Assembly (NCBI GenBank): GCA_006226375.1
Contig: SBHC01000081.1
Location: 124,001-188,000, forward strand
Reading direction: 5' to 3'
Length of the DNA: 64,000 nucleotides
Origin: Deltaproteobacteria bacterium
Lineage (GTDB): Bacteria > Myxococcota_C > UBA6777
The translations under genes were made by a program, and so were the position numbers. The notes beneath the pieces were generated by a model that was not told the DNA's origin, made no database searches, and was given only the letters and a program-made list of their open reading frames with translations. This document shows, piece by piece, positions 26,015 through 35,584 of the stretch (position 1 is the stretch's first letter; the number at the start of each line of letters is the position of its first letter).

Positions 26015-28804
26015 CTACAGTCCCTTAAATCCGACGTCAAAGGTAAGTCCTACATTGAATCCACCGAGCAAACGTTGCGCGCCGTCGTTCAAAGCTCCCC
26101 CTCCTACAATGCCGATTCGGAATCTGTCGATGTGGAAGCGAACGACACCACCCAACCCCAAGCCCACGAGAAAGTCAGTGGAGTTAGCGGAGGGATCGGG
26201 ACCCAGAGCAAGCTGCAGTTCCACACCCAACGAAAGGAACGACAGAGGTTTAATCATCACCCCGTAGGTAGAGGAGTACAACCACTTGAGCGGCCCAGAG
26301 AAGTCGGTGTTGAGGACAAAGATCTGATTGGTGTTGAGATGAACCATCGAATGTGGCATCCAGGCGATGAGCAAGCCTGGCTCAAACCCGAAGTCTCGGG
26401 GCTGCAGTTCCGTCCGGCTCCCCGTGGGGAAACGCACCCGAAGCGTCGGCGTAATCAAAGCTTTTGAATGCTCCCAAGCCACAACACGTGCGCCCAACCG
26501 AAAGTCACCCAACCGATTGATGTTCGCAGAGTCTCCAATCAAACCCACCTGAAGCCAAGGAACATCCAAATCGATACCTACGCGGTTCTTCCAAAAGGCC
26601 AACTGACCGCGAACTGCGAAACGCAACAAGATCTCTCGCTCGGCCCCTATAGGCTGTGAGGTGTCTTGTTGGACAAAGCTCGTCAGCCCCACCATGGAGA
26701 GAGGACGCGCTGCTCGGCTGGAGAGTCCAGAGCCAGCGGAAGCCCACTCCAACATCGCGGGCATTTCGGGCCATGCAAACGTGGGAGACGGGGGCGCCTT
26801 CACCTGAATTTCCTTGCGATCCAGCTCGCCTCCTGCCCACTCAGCGACCACCCACACCCGTCGTCCAGGATGTGTCTTGTACGTTGGTAGTGAGGCAACA
26901 TACTTCCCCTTCCCTTCAGCTTTCAGAGGAAGCGAGACGTTCCCAGGAATCAACAACAACCGAAGCTGCTTGGGGATTTTTGCCCTGGGTTTCTTGTTCT
27001 CTGTCACTTGAAGAACCAAGGGCCACGGACCTTTTTGATGCGCGATAATGGTGGGTCCGGAAAGAGAGCCGCGCACACGCTGAGGCACCACAGGAATCTT
27101 AAGACGAGCCAGTTCGCCTCCAGGCCAACCCGCAACAACCCATACAAAGTCACCGGGATGTTGTTCGAACTGGGGTAAGGTCGCAGAGAATGACCCACGA
27201 ACGGGAACCTTGTTTCCCTTTGCGTCAGTTTGTAAGGTCGCTCCGACCTTAAGAGGCGTTCCTCCAGGATACATCAAGAACTTGAGCCCAGGCACACTGG
27301 CAGGGTTCTTGTCGTCATCCACCATCCGAAACGTCACTTGCAAGGGAGGTTTCGCCGGGTCGAGCTGGGTCTTGGGTGTGACAAACTGACCCTTCACACC
27401 AAGAATCTTCACCAGGACAGGCGTTTTGACAGAGCGTCCTACTTGTCGCAACCAAACGGTATAGCGACCCGGCTTGGATAGCAGCAAGCCATTGGCCAAA
27501 GGGCGAAAGGTCTTTCCTTCCGCATCCACCGCGATCTCCAGAGGGACTTTGGTTGCGATCGTTGCGGGAGTCAGTTGCAACAACCCCACAGAGGTGTAGG
27601 TTTTGCCAACCTTCTTGACCCGCATCTTGACGCGCACCACGCTGATCACAAACGAGGGAGAGAAGCGTCCTTCCAAGCCCACCGCGTCACGGACAGAAAC
27701 GCGAACAAAATAAAACTTAGGAGCCGTGTTGGAGATGGGATGAGGCTTGAGCCTTGGCACCACAAACGACTGGACCTTCTTGGACGTGGCTCGCAATGTT
27801 GAACCACCGACCAACTCGGCGAAGTCACGGCGCCGCGACCACTCCACACGATAGAAAGCTGCCCGCGTCACTCGCAACCAAGACACACGAAATCGAGTTT
27901 GCTTGTCCGTGGCATCCACAATCACTGCGACCCCACGACGCTTCCCACTCTCCCACTGGGGAGCTGGCGGAAGCGGCTTGGGCTTGGCAGGAGCCTGCCC
28001 TTTCTTCACGTAGGTTCCAAAGTTGGTGGGGACATTGACGGTTTTGCCTTTGGCCTTTACATCCGCGTCCCCTTGATACACTGAGACCACCGAGGTTTTC
28101 TTACCTTGACTGTATTCGACCTGCGCAGACGAAGACCGGAGCGTCACCTCCCCGGCCGGCGTCTTTACAATCATGGCTTTCTGCTTTTTCTTTTTGTTCC
28201 CCTTCAGCGCACTAAGGCTAGCCAATCCGCCACGAATGGTGCCTTCTTTCACTTCAATGGTGCGCTGGGTGAGAGCCCGAAACCGGATACGTTGCGCTGA
28301 CCGACCATAAATCACAATGCGGGACAGCTCACGCATGGCCAACTTGGACTTGTCAGCGAACCGAATCCCCGCCAACGAACGCTTCCGAGTCCGGACGTTG
28401 TACAGCCGCCACAACGCCATGTTTCGTTGGGCACGTCGCCAGTCTGCCGTTCGAGGTGGACGAGCCTCCACGCGTCGCTTTTGCCACTCAATCTTGGCGT
28501 CAGGGTCGGGAGTTTTGGAAGGGAAGCAAAGCCGCAAACCTGGCTTTAAGATATGTGGAAGCTTACCCAGATCGTTGTACTTGTGAATGATCCGATACTT
28601 CCGCCCGTCGGCAAACAACTTGATGGCGATGCTCCAGCACGACTCTCCAGCCTGCACTGTGTACCATTTGACTTTCCGGTTCGGGTAGCGGCAGCGAGCT
28701 TCAGCAACACTCGACAAACCCAAGAGCCACACAAAAACCAACAAAGAGAGCACGAGTTGTTGCCAAATGCTCGATGTTTTGGGTGCTAGACTCTGACGGT
28801 TCAT
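26015..28804 (-). CDS. LysM-FecR protein with predicted C-terminal beta-barrel
   Basis: 929 residues. Signal peptide ends near AEA/R37. A LysM module at about 45-95 (KWYTVQAGESCWSIAIKLF...LKPGLRLCFP) should bind peptidoglycan glycan. A FecR-type domain follows at about 150-260 (TVKEGTI-like segment, IVKTPAGEVTLRSSSAQVEY, VVSVYQGDADVKAKG). The middle 400 residues are Ig/fibronectin-like beta repeats, with RVSWLRVTRAAFYRVEWS and two copies of a LPTYKTHPGRRVWVVAEWAGGEL-type unit. The last 240 residues alternate as in an outer-membrane barrel. In myxobacteria FecR-LysM proteins are common but of unknown function. Its ATG overlaps the stop of the upstream OmpA gene by 4 bp (ATGA), with GGGGGTG as ribosome site, so translation is coupled. 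Confidence 0.85.
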   Translation of the reverse strand: MNRQSLAPKTSSIWQQLVLSLLVFVWLLGLSSVAEARCRYPNRKVKWYTVQAGESCWSIAIKLFADGRKYRIIHKYNDLGKLPHILKPGLRLCFPSKTPDPDAKIEWQKRRVEARPPRTADWRRAQRNMALWRLYNVRTRKRSLAGIRFADKSKLAMRELSRIVIYGRSAQRIRFRALTQRTIEVKEGTIRGGLASLSALKGNKKKKQKAMIVKTPAGEVTLRSSSAQVEYSQGKKTSVVSVYQGDADVKAKGKTVNVPTNFGTYVKKGQAPAKPKPLPPAPQWESGKRRGVAVIVDATDKQTRFRVSWLRVTRAAFYRVEWSRRRDFAELVGGSTLRATSKKVQSFVVPRLKPHPISNTAPKFYFVRVSVRDAVGLEGRFSPSFVISVVRVKMRVKKVGKTYTSVGLLQLTPATIATKVPLEIAVDAEGKTFRPLANGLLLSKPGRYTVWLRQVGRSVKTPVLVKILGVKGQFVTPKTQLDPAKPPLQVTFRMVDDDKNPASVPGLKFLMYPGGTPLKVGATLQTDAKGNKVPVRGSFSATLPQFEQHPGDFVWVVAGWPGGELARLKIPVVPQRVRGSLSGPTIIAHQKGPWPLVLQVTENKKPRAKIPKQLRLLLIPGNVSLPLKAEGKGKYVASLPTYKTHPGRRVWVVAEWAGGELDRKEIQVKAPPSPTFAWPEMPAMLEWASAGSGLSSRAARPLSMVGLTSFVQQDTSQPIGAEREILLRFAVRGQLAFWKNRVGIDLDVPWLQVGLIGDSANINRLGDFRLGARVVAWEHSKALITPTLRVRFPTGSRTELQPRDFGFEPGLLIAWMPHSMVHLNTNQIFVLNTDFSGPLKWLYSSTYGVMIKPLSFLSLGVELQLALGPDPSANSTDFLVGLGLGGVVRFHIDRFRIGIVGGGALNDGAQRLLGGFNVGLTFDVGFKGL

Positions 28805-30606
28805 CGGGCACCCCCTTTCTTTTCTCCACGCAAGGACGTGACCACTCGAAGCACTTTGAAGACCACCCTCCTATTTTGCGCGCGGCCTTTGCGAGAACGA
28901 TTCGACGCCACAGGGAACTTCGCGCCATACCCTTTCGACTTCAGACGAACCGAAGAGACGCCCATCGATACAAGCTTGGCCATCACCTGCCGGGCTCGAC
29001 GTTCGGAGAGGTCCACGTTCATCTCAGCGTCGCCTTGGCTGTCGGTGTGACCTTGAATTTGGACCAAACGAATTTGCCAGTTCGACTTCAAGAAGCCAGC
29101 AAGCTCTCGCAACAACGGTATCGAGCGCTGTTGAATTTGGTCGCTCCCGGAGTTGAAATAGATCTTCTCAGAGATTTTGATACTCCCGGCAGACTTGGAG
29201 GTGCCTTTGCCTTGAAAGACAATCTTTGACTTCCCTTTGTCAGGGCAGCCGTCGTCGTCTTTGACTCCGTTGTAGACCTCTTTCTGCAGAGGACATTTGT
29301 CTACTTTATCGGGGATACCGTCACGATCGTTATCGGGATCTGGGCAGCCGTCGTGGTCTTCAAATCCATCAAAGTCTTCAGGCTCATTCGGGCACTTGTC
29401 GACAGCGTTGGGGATGCCGTCGCCGTCGTTGTCCGCGTTGGGGTCGTTCTTCAACATCGACTCGACTTGTGTAGACGGCTTTCCAACAGCAGGAAGCGCC
29501 AGCTTGCCTTCGTAAGTGGCTGGCGGCTTGTTCTTCGCCGTCACAATGCCTCCTGCACGTCGGGGTGGAGGAGGATTGTCTTTTAACGCGGCCGGCTCGA
29601 TAGCAGCAGGCTTGTAGTTGAACGGCAGAACTGGAGCTTTTTTCGCAAAATCATAGCTCCAACCCAGCGACAACATGATCCGAACATCCGGTGTTGAATA
29701 TCCTTGTGTCAGCCCAATACCAGCGCCAAGGCCAACCATAAGACCGGTCTGTTCATGACGCCATCGCGCGCCCACTCGCAGCTCCGTGGGGATATGTTGA
29801 GCCAACCGATCCGAGGGAACGTTCCCTTCCAACACAACCAAGGACACCGCGGATTCGACCTCACCCACCAAAGAGAGGGTTCGGTAAAAGAGAGGCACTT
29901 CCACGCCCAAGCCAAACCGCAGCTCATCATCCACCTTGAGATCAAACAACTCACTTCGTCCACGCAGTCGAAACGCCGCATTTAACGCCACAACAAACCC
30001 GCTTTCATGCCGGTAATCCAGGACGACACGAGGATGAAACACAACCGTCGGATTCCGCATCAGCTGTTGGTCGCCTCCTGAAGGGAAGCCAGCTTCCAGA
30101 TCCACCGACAGACCGAAGCCTTGCGCCCACTCTCTTCGGACCAACATCACCTTCACACGCAAGCGCAGATCACCCAGTCCCGTATTTCCTTGTTCTCCGA
30201 GCGGTGCCCCGTTTTGCACGATGGGAAAGTTGGAAGAGATTTGCCGCCAATAGATCGGCAAGGCCACGCCAAGTTCGACCCATTGAAACAAGCCAATGGC
30301 AAAGGCCACTTCTGTGGTAATTCGATGCTGAATCGGACGAGAGAGGATCGCCCCGTTTTGCTGAAGAACCAGCAGGTCGTTGGCGTAGTTGCTCATCAGC
30401 CCCGCAAACACGGCAAGGTGGTCGAGGTTCTTCGACGTTTGCAGGCCCCACAACCCATACGGACTGGCAGCCGGATCAAAATGTTTGAGATCCATATTGG
30501 GGACGGTAGGAGGAAGCGTGTTGGTCTGTGCATACGCCCAACCACCAGCAAAGCTCATCCACCAGAGCCATATCCCCAAACCCACAGAGACATACAATCC
30601 GCGCAT
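28801..30606 (-). CDS. OmpA-family protein with TSP3 repeats (copy 2)
   Basis: 601 residues. GTGAGG about 9 bases before the ATG; signal peptide ends AYA/Q26. Residues about 27-340 look like an outer-membrane barrel. A Pro-rich stretch leads to two or three TSP3 calcium units (DNDGDGIPNAVDKCPNEPED, DNDRDGIPDKVDKCP). The OmpA peptidoglycan-binding domain at about 480-590 carries QGHTDSQGDAEMN and NRRVVFKVL. Same layout as the protein at 3364-5118, but the repeat units differ in sequence and number, so they are old paralogues. As first gene of the four-gene operon it fixes the system to the outer membrane and cell wall; its own promoter must lie in 30607-30926. Confidence 0.92.
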   Translation of the reverse strand: MRGLYVSVGLGIWLWWMSFAGGWAYAQTNTLPPTVPNMDLKHFDPAASPYGLWGLQTSKNLDHLAVFAGLMSNYANDLLVLQQNGAILSRPIQHRITTEVAFAIGLFQWVELGVALPIYWRQISSNFPIVQNGAPLGEQGNTGLGDLRLRVKVMLVRREWAQGFGLSVDLEAGFPSGGDQQLMRNPTVVFHPRVVLDYRHESGFVVALNAAFRLRGRSELFDLKVDDELRFGLGVEVPLFYRTLSLVGEVESAVSLVVLEGNVPSDRLAQHIPTELRVGARWRHEQTGLMVGLGAGIGLTQGYSTPDVRIMLSLGWSYDFAKKAPVLPFNYKPAAIEPAALKDNPPPPRRAGGIVTAKNKPPATYEGKLALPAVGKPSTQVESMLKNDPNADNDGDGIPNAVDKCPNEPEDFDGFEDHDGCPDPDNDRDGIPDKVDKCPLQKEVYNGVKDDDGCPDKGKSKIVFQGKGTSKSAGSIKISEKIYFNSGSDQIQQRSIPLLRELAGFLKSNWQIRLVQIQGHTDSQGDAEMNVDLSERRARQVMAKLVSMGVSSVRLKSKGYGAKFPVASNRSRKGRAQNRRVVFKVLRVVTSLRGEKKGGAR

Positions 30607-30926
30607 ACAACGGAAACCTCACTTGCTCGCTGAGACCCACGAGCGGGCTGTAGTGTTGCGACCGTCATCCCTTCACCAGGTAACGCACCTGTGAAACTCA
30701 GGCAGAACACTTCGAAATCAGAGCCTACGTTTTCGTCTTCACAACCTACCAAAGCCAGGACATCGAAACAACCCTGCCGGTCTCACCTTTCCCAGTCCCT
30801 CCCCTTTCAAGTGTGCAATTTGTAAGCTCAAGAAAGTGGAGGGCTTGGTTCCTCCCCAAGACCGTGGTAGAACTCCTCCGTTGGTCCAACAATCAATCCT
30901 CTCCGTCATCAAAAAGGTCCCCGCGC
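30607..30926. other. 320-bp divergent intergenic region
   Basis: Separates the signalling operon (minus) from the aldolase/dehydrogenase gene (plus), so it should carry both promoters. I see no clear -35/-10 pair, no strong palindrome and no supported small gene. Confidence 0.5.
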
Positions 30927-32897
30927 ATGAAGAGTTTATGGAACGAGCAAGAAGCGCAAGCCCACAACAACGACCCCCTCCAACTCCGGGTATATACGTC
31001 TCGCCTGATGGGACAAGACCCAGGCCTCGTGATGCACGGCGGTGGCAACACGTCCGTCAAAACGCAGGTAACGGACCGTCTGGGCGACACACACGACGTC
31101 CTGTATGTGAAAGGGAGCGGCTGGGACCTCGGAACGATTGAAGCAGAGGGATTTGCTCCGGTCCGACAGGACACTCTGCTCAAGATGGCCCAACTGGAAG
31201 AACTCTCCGACAGTGAGATGGTTCACCTTCAGCGCGCTGCGATGCTTAATCCGTCAGCACCGAACCCTTCGGTGGAAGCGATTCTTCACGCGATCATCCC
31301 CTTCGCCTTTGTGGATCACTCTCACGCGGATGCAGTGCTCGCCATCAGCCACTCTCCCAACGGCGACGATCTATTGCGCGACCTGTACGGAGAGAGAGTC
31401 TTGTTCGTTCCCTATGTCATGCCTGGCTTTGCATTGGCCCGAGCGATCTACAACCAAACCCAAGGCATGGACTGGTCACAGTACGACGCCATGGTTCTCC
31501 TCCACCACGGCGTCTTTACCTGGGGAGACGACGCCAGAACCAGCTACGAACGAATGATACAGACTGTTGATGCTGCCGAACGCTTCCTTCACCAGCAAGG
31601 AGCCACCGGGAGCATTCAGACGTCTGACCCCAACGAGCGCAACCTCCAGCACCTGGCCCAACTCCGTCATGGGGTATCAAGCTTAAGAGGAGGAGCCGTC
31701 CTTGCCTTGTTGAACCGTTCGCCAGAAGCCTGTGGCTTCAGCGTTCGGGAAGGCGTGATGGAGGCAATGAACCGGGGACCACTAACGCCTGACCATGTCA
31801 TCCGGACCAAGCCCAAGCCCTTGCACGTCACAGACGACCTGGACGCAGACCTTCAGCAGTTTGCGACTGATTACCAGGCTTACTTCCAACGACACCAAGA
31901 CGGCCAAACCTGCCTGGATCTCGCGCCTCGCTGGGGAATCTGGCCCGGACAAGGGACCGTTGCCTTTGGACGAAGCCTCAAAGAAGCTTCGATCATTCAA
32001 GACATCAACCGGCACACAGCACGGGCGCTCCAATGGTCCGAACACCTTGGAGGTTGGTACCCTATCTCCGAGAAAGACACCTTTGACATGGAATACTGGG
32101 AGTTGGAGCAAGCCAAGCTCAAGCGCAAAGGTGCGCCGGCTCCTCTCCAAGGCAAGGTCGCGATTGTCACCGGAGGAGCGAGCGGGATTGGCCGAGCTTG
32201 TGTCGAAATGCTCTCCGCGCAGGGAGCGGCTGTGGTTGCGTTGGACCTGGATCCCGAGTTTGCCTCGTCGGTGTGGGCCTACACAGTGCATCCGATGGTC
32301 TGCGACGTGACGGACCCCAACGCTCTCCGCAACGCCGTAGAAGCAACCATCGAACAGTTTGGTGGACTCGATATGGTGGTCAGCAACGCCGGAAACTTCC
32401 CTTCCAGTTGTGCGCTGGAAGACATGACTGACGAGGTCTGGAACCAAAGCTTGCACCTCAACCTGACCAGCCACCGCAGGTTGCTCACCTACGCGGCCCC
32501 CTACTTAAAATGGGGAATTGACCCAGCTGTCGTTCTTGTTGCGTCGAAAAATGTGCCTGCCCCAGGTCCAGGAGCCTCGGCCTATTCTGTCGCGAAGGCG
32601 GGCCTCACCCAGCTCGCTCGCGTTGCCGCCTTGGAGCTTGGAAGCGACGGCATTCGCGTCAACGTGGTTCATCCCAACGCAGTGTTTGACACAGGCATCT
32701 GGAGTCAGGACGTCATCGAAGAACGTGCCCGTCGTTACGGCCTCACCGTGGATGAGTACCAAACCAAGAATGTGCTACGAACGGAGGTCACGTCCAAAGA
32801 TGTGGCAGGCGTTGTCTATTCTCTGCTTTCTAGCACCTTTGCCAAAACAACGGGGGCTCAGATTCCAGTGGACGGCGGGAACGACCGCGTGATTTAG
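30927..32897 (+). CDS. Class II aldolase / short-chain dehydrogenase fusion
   Basis: 656 residues from the ATG at 30927 (AAGG about 11 bases upstream; a frame from 30813 lacks family-like sequence). The N-terminal class II aldolase/adducin domain has the zinc ligands in DHSHAD (His131, His133) and LLHHGVFTWG (His193, His194). The C-terminal short-chain dehydrogenase has TGGASGIG (about 415-422), SNAG, and YSVAK (Tyr553, Lys557). This architecture is the bifunctional aldolase/dehydrogenase family that includes rhamnulose-1-phosphate aldolase/lactaldehyde dehydrogenase (RhaD/YuxG-like), which cleaves a sugar phosphate to lactaldehyde and DHAP and then handles the aldehyde. The actual sugar is not certain, since no rhamnose isomerase or kinase is nearby. 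The next gene follows 17 bp later on the same strand. Confidence 0.9.
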   Translation: MKSLWNEQEAQAHNNDPLQLRVYTSRLMGQDPGLVMHGGGNTSVKTQVTDRLGDTHDVLYVKGSGWDLGTIEAEGFAPVRQDTLLKMAQLEELSDSEMVHLQRAAMLNPSAPNPSVEAILHAIIPFAFVDHSHADAVLAISHSPNGDDLLRDLYGERVLFVPYVMPGFALARAIYNQTQGMDWSQYDAMVLLHHGVFTWGDDARTSYERMIQTVDAAERFLHQQGATGSIQTSDPNERNLQHLAQLRHGVSSLRGGAVLALLNRSPEACGFSVREGVMEAMNRGPLTPDHVIRTKPKPLHVTDDLDADLQQFATDYQAYFQRHQDGQTCLDLAPRWGIWPGQGTVAFGRSLKEASIIQDINRHTARALQWSEHLGGWYPISEKDTFDMEYWELEQAKLKRKGAPAPLQGKVAIVTGGASGIGRACVEMLSAQGAAVVALDLDPEFASSVWAYTVHPMVCDVTDPNALRNAVEATIEQFGGLDMVVSNAGNFPSSCALEDMTDEVWNQSLHLNLTSHRRLLTYAAPYLKWGIDPAVVLVASKNVPAPGPGASAYSVAKAGLTQLARVAALELGSDGIRVNVVHPNAVFDTGIWSQDVIEERARRYGLTVDEYQTKNVLRTEVTSKDVAGVVYSLLSSTFAKTTGAQIPVDGGNDRVI

Positions 32898-32914
32898 AGA
32901 GGTTGACCTACTTC

Positions 32915-33571
32915 ATGCTCACACTCAAACACCCCACCGACTTCTACAAGCACTTTGGCACGATCGCACCCGAGGTCAACCAAAACCAAGAACCTCTCCC
33001 GATGAGCGATGAGGAAATCGACAAGATTCAACTGACTCGTTGGCGCAACGGAGCAGAAGCGGTAGACGTTCCTCCCAGCGTCCGGACGGTGCTTCGCTAC
33101 GATCGAAACTTCACCTTGTGGGGAGGCCAACCTCTCCTCGCCAGCTTGTTTCGGTCAGAGGCTCCGGTCGTTCCGTCTGCTACCATCGACGAGCCCTTAC
33201 GTTGGACCCTGGGTCCGATGTTTGATGGTCTGCCCGAAGATGTCCCTGTCTGGACAAGCTCTCACCCCATGCCAGGGCTTCATAGGATCACACATGGCGG
33301 AGACCAATGGGTCTACCTTTACATCGGAGAGCCTGATGAACTGGGCGAGTACCCTATCGCTCGCTACGACACACAACCCGAAGTGTGGATCTCCAACGGC
33401 TCCTTCATCGACTATGTCGTCTCAGCGATGTTGTACTTCAAAGCATCCTTCGATATCACCTATTGCATGGACACCCAAGCCGCACAGGCACAAGCTCGCA
33501 ACGTTGTCTACACGCAACAAGAATGGTGGGATACCAACCCACAGCTCAAAGCCTACATGGACGCGTTCTAA
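32915..33571 (+). CDS. Unknown soluble protein, SUKH-like at best
   Basis: 218 residues from ATG 32915, with GAGAGG 12 bases upstream; a TTG at 32903 in frame is too close to that site. No signal peptide or membrane segment. The sequence is acidic and rich in Trp and Tyr; the stretch YLYIGEPDELGEYPIARYD followed by VWISNGSFIDYV loosely recalls SMI1/KNR4 (SUKH) proteins, but I could not confirm that. It follows the aldolase/dehydrogenase gene and may be co-transcribed. No function assigned. Confidence 0.72.
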   Translation: MLTLKHPTDFYKHFGTIAPEVNQNQEPLPMSDEEIDKIQLTRWRNGAEAVDVPPSVRTVLRYDRNFTLWGGQPLLASLFRSEAPVVPSATIDEPLRWTLGPMFDGLPEDVPVWTSSHPMPGLHRITHGGDQWVYLYIGEPDELGEYPIARYDTQPEVWISNGSFIDYVVSAMLYFKASFDITYCMDTQAAQAQARNVVYTQQEWWDTNPQLKAYMDAF

Positions 33572-33630
33572 ATGAGTGATAGGTCGAATACAAAAGATTC
33601 CTGCCCAACCTCACCAGCTATCGATTCTCG

Positions 33631-34668
33631 TCAGGTCTTCTCAAACTCCAGACCTTCCCAATCCACGCCAAACATCGGTCGGTAGTCAAGTTCGCGTGCG
33701 GCTCGGGAGCCATCCAAGATACTGTTGAGGTGGAACCGTCGGTTGTTCAGGCTGTAGCGGAAGTCGGTCCCGCGCGTTACTCGTCGGGCCTGGTACAAGG
33801 TGCTGAGCATGGTTCCAGGCACAGGAACGCTCAGACGTCCTGCGTTTTTGATAATTTCGGAGAGAGGCAAGGTGTCTTTCCCTGGAATGTTGTAGACCCC
33901 CTGCCCTGTGCTTCGAAGGCTGAGGGTGAAGGCTTCGACCATGTCGCGAATCGTAATCACGTTGATCATGGGGTCGAAACCGAGAGGTCGAAAGCACACC
34001 CGCGAACACAGGTAGTCGTAGAGTTGGCTACCGATGTTTTCCCCCAAGCACTCGGCAAATCGAAGCACAGTAATGTGCAAAGGAGAGAGACCCATACGAG
34101 AACAAACGGTGAGATCCGCTTCTACTCGGTCGCGTACCCACTGTGACAACCCACGGGAAATGTTGAGCGGATGGTTTTCTTCGATCATTGTAGGGAGATG
34201 CAGGTCGATCTTGTAGACGTCAATGTAACTGCGAAGGACAAACCGTTTGATGGTGGGGTGTTCTTCGGAAAGTTCCAACAGCGCCCGTGAGGACTCGACG
34301 TTCAGCAGTCGAACCTTTCGTCCACGATCTGTAGCCTTGCGGTGTTGGGCTGTGTGGATGATTGTCTCAACGCCCAGGTCGCGCGCAGGCCCAAACAACA
34401 AAGAACGAATCCCACGGGTACGCGTGAGATCCACGTTCATGTAAGTCAGCTTGGGGTGTGGCGGTAAGAAGGTGGCAGCGTGAGGTTCCAAACCGATCGC
34501 CAGCACTCGCTTAATTGAGGGATCTCCCAACAATCGATGGACCAATTGACATCCCACAGGCGTAGTTGCACCCGTGACCATCACGCCTTCCGTCGTCGGC
34601 TGGGAGGCTTCCAACTCTTCTTGCTCGTCGGCCTGGAGCAAGCCTTCCTTTTTCAGTCGCTCGTTCAT
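33631..34668 (-). CDS. NAD-dependent epimerase/dehydratase-like protein, degenerate active site
   Basis: 345 residues, extended SDR fold. The nucleotide-binding loop reads VTGATTPVG (31-39), close to the usual TGxxGxxG. Strand and helix pattern continues with TIIHTAQHRKATD and NVESSRALLELS, as in sugar-nucleotide epimerases. Where the catalytic YxxxK is expected, the protein has SQWVRDRVEAD, i.e. Trp and Arg in the Tyr and Lys positions, so classical SDR chemistry is doubtful. Its ATG overlaps the stop of the acyltransferase gene by 4 bp (ATGA), indicating translational coupling and a joint role, perhaps in lipid or envelope metabolism (inference). Confidence 0.83.
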   Translation of the reverse strand: MNERLKKEGLLQADEQEELEASQPTTEGVMVTGATTPVGCQLVHRLLGDPSIKRVLAIGLEPHAATFLPPHPKLTYMNVDLTRTRGIRSLLFGPARDLGVETIIHTAQHRKATDRGRKVRLLNVESSRALLELSEEHPTIKRFVLRSYIDVYKIDLHLPTMIEENHPLNISRGLSQWVRDRVEADLTVCSRMGLSPLHITVLRFAECLGENIGSQLYDYLCSRVCFRPLGFDPMINVITIRDMVEAFTLSLRSTGQGVYNIPGKDTLPLSEIIKNAGRLSVPVPGTMLSTLYQARRVTRGTDFRYSLNNRRFHLNSILDGSRAARELDYRPMFGVDWEGLEFEKT

Positions 34669-35429
34669 ACGAAGACTCCCTCTCGCATCTCCAGCCCTCG
34701 CTCCATTAACTTCTGGACTTCCGCTTTAACGCGTTCAGAAGCTTCACGGAGAATGGCAGGATCATTCGCGTCCGAAGGCTTGTATTCCTTCTGCAGATGG
34801 ATCGGTTCACCGTAGTGAATATGATAGCGAACAGGGAGAGGAATGGGCGACGCAGTCAACGGAATGTGAGGGCTACCAAACAGCTTGATGGGAATTCTCC
34901 CAATTTGCGGCATTTGCTCTTCCGCCCCAATGATAGCCACCGGAACAACCGGTGATTGGTAGCGAATCGCAAACTCCACATGACCCACACGCCACTTTTG
35001 GAGCTGGTAGCGTTTGGAGTACGGCTTGGAAATGCCGGGCTCGCCTTCAGGAAAGACGATGATCAAATCACCCTGCTCCAAGCAATACCGGAAGTTCCCT
35101 CGACTTCCGATGATAGCACCAACGCGGGAGAAGAAGGTCCCGACAAAAGGCAACCCTGCAACAAAGTAATCGATGGTCACACGGGGATTGCGCTCGTAAC
35201 CGGACTTAAACAGAACGTCCAGCCCCAGCATCATCCCATCAATGGGAAGAGTCCCGCTGTGATTGCCCGCGAGGATGGCTGGTCCATCCATCGGTACATT
35301 TTCAAACCCATACGATTTAACACGAAAGTAATGGTCATAGATAGGCTTCATGACTGAGCTAGCGACTTCCATCCACTTGGGATTAAAGCCAAACACATCA
35401 TAGCCATAGCCAGCGTCACGGAATTGCAT
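34665..35429 (-). CDS. Lysophospholipid acyltransferase-like protein (PlsC family)
   Basis: 254 residues from ATG 35429 (AAGGGG about 8 bases upstream); the open frame extends to 35585 but without family features. Motif I reads GNHSGTLPIDG (His57...Asp64). The spacing is longer than the HxxxxD of typical PlsC enzymes, but is seen in a branch of this superfamily written NHSG-x-LP-x-D. Motif III FPEGEPGISKPYSKRY and motif IV VVPVAIIGAEEQMP are clear. It should move an acyl chain to a lysophospholipid or related acceptor at the inner membrane face. Coupled by a 4-bp overlap to the SDR-like gene. Confidence 0.85.
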   Translation of the reverse strand: MQFRDAGYGYDVFGFNPKWMEVASSVMKPIYDHYFRVKSYGFENVPMDGPAILAGNHSGTLPIDGMMLGLDVLFKSGYERNPRVTIDYFVAGLPFVGTFFSRVGAIIGSRGNFRYCLEQGDLIIVFPEGEPGISKPYSKRYQLQKWRVGHVEFAIRYQSPVVPVAIIGAEEQMPQIGRIPIKLFGSPHIPLTASPIPLPVRYHIHYGEPIHLQKEYKPSDANDPAILREASERVKAEVQKLMERGLEMREGVFV

Positions 35430-35584
35430 TGCAGGCCCCTTGTCACACGCAGTGCTCCACCCCAGGTGGCTTGGATCGTTCGAGGAATTCAGAGACCCCA
35501 CTATACTCGATCCCACCTGTTCCAGCAATCCACACCTCATAGATTCAAACAACAAATCAGCTGTGGGATGGCGGGTGAGAAACA

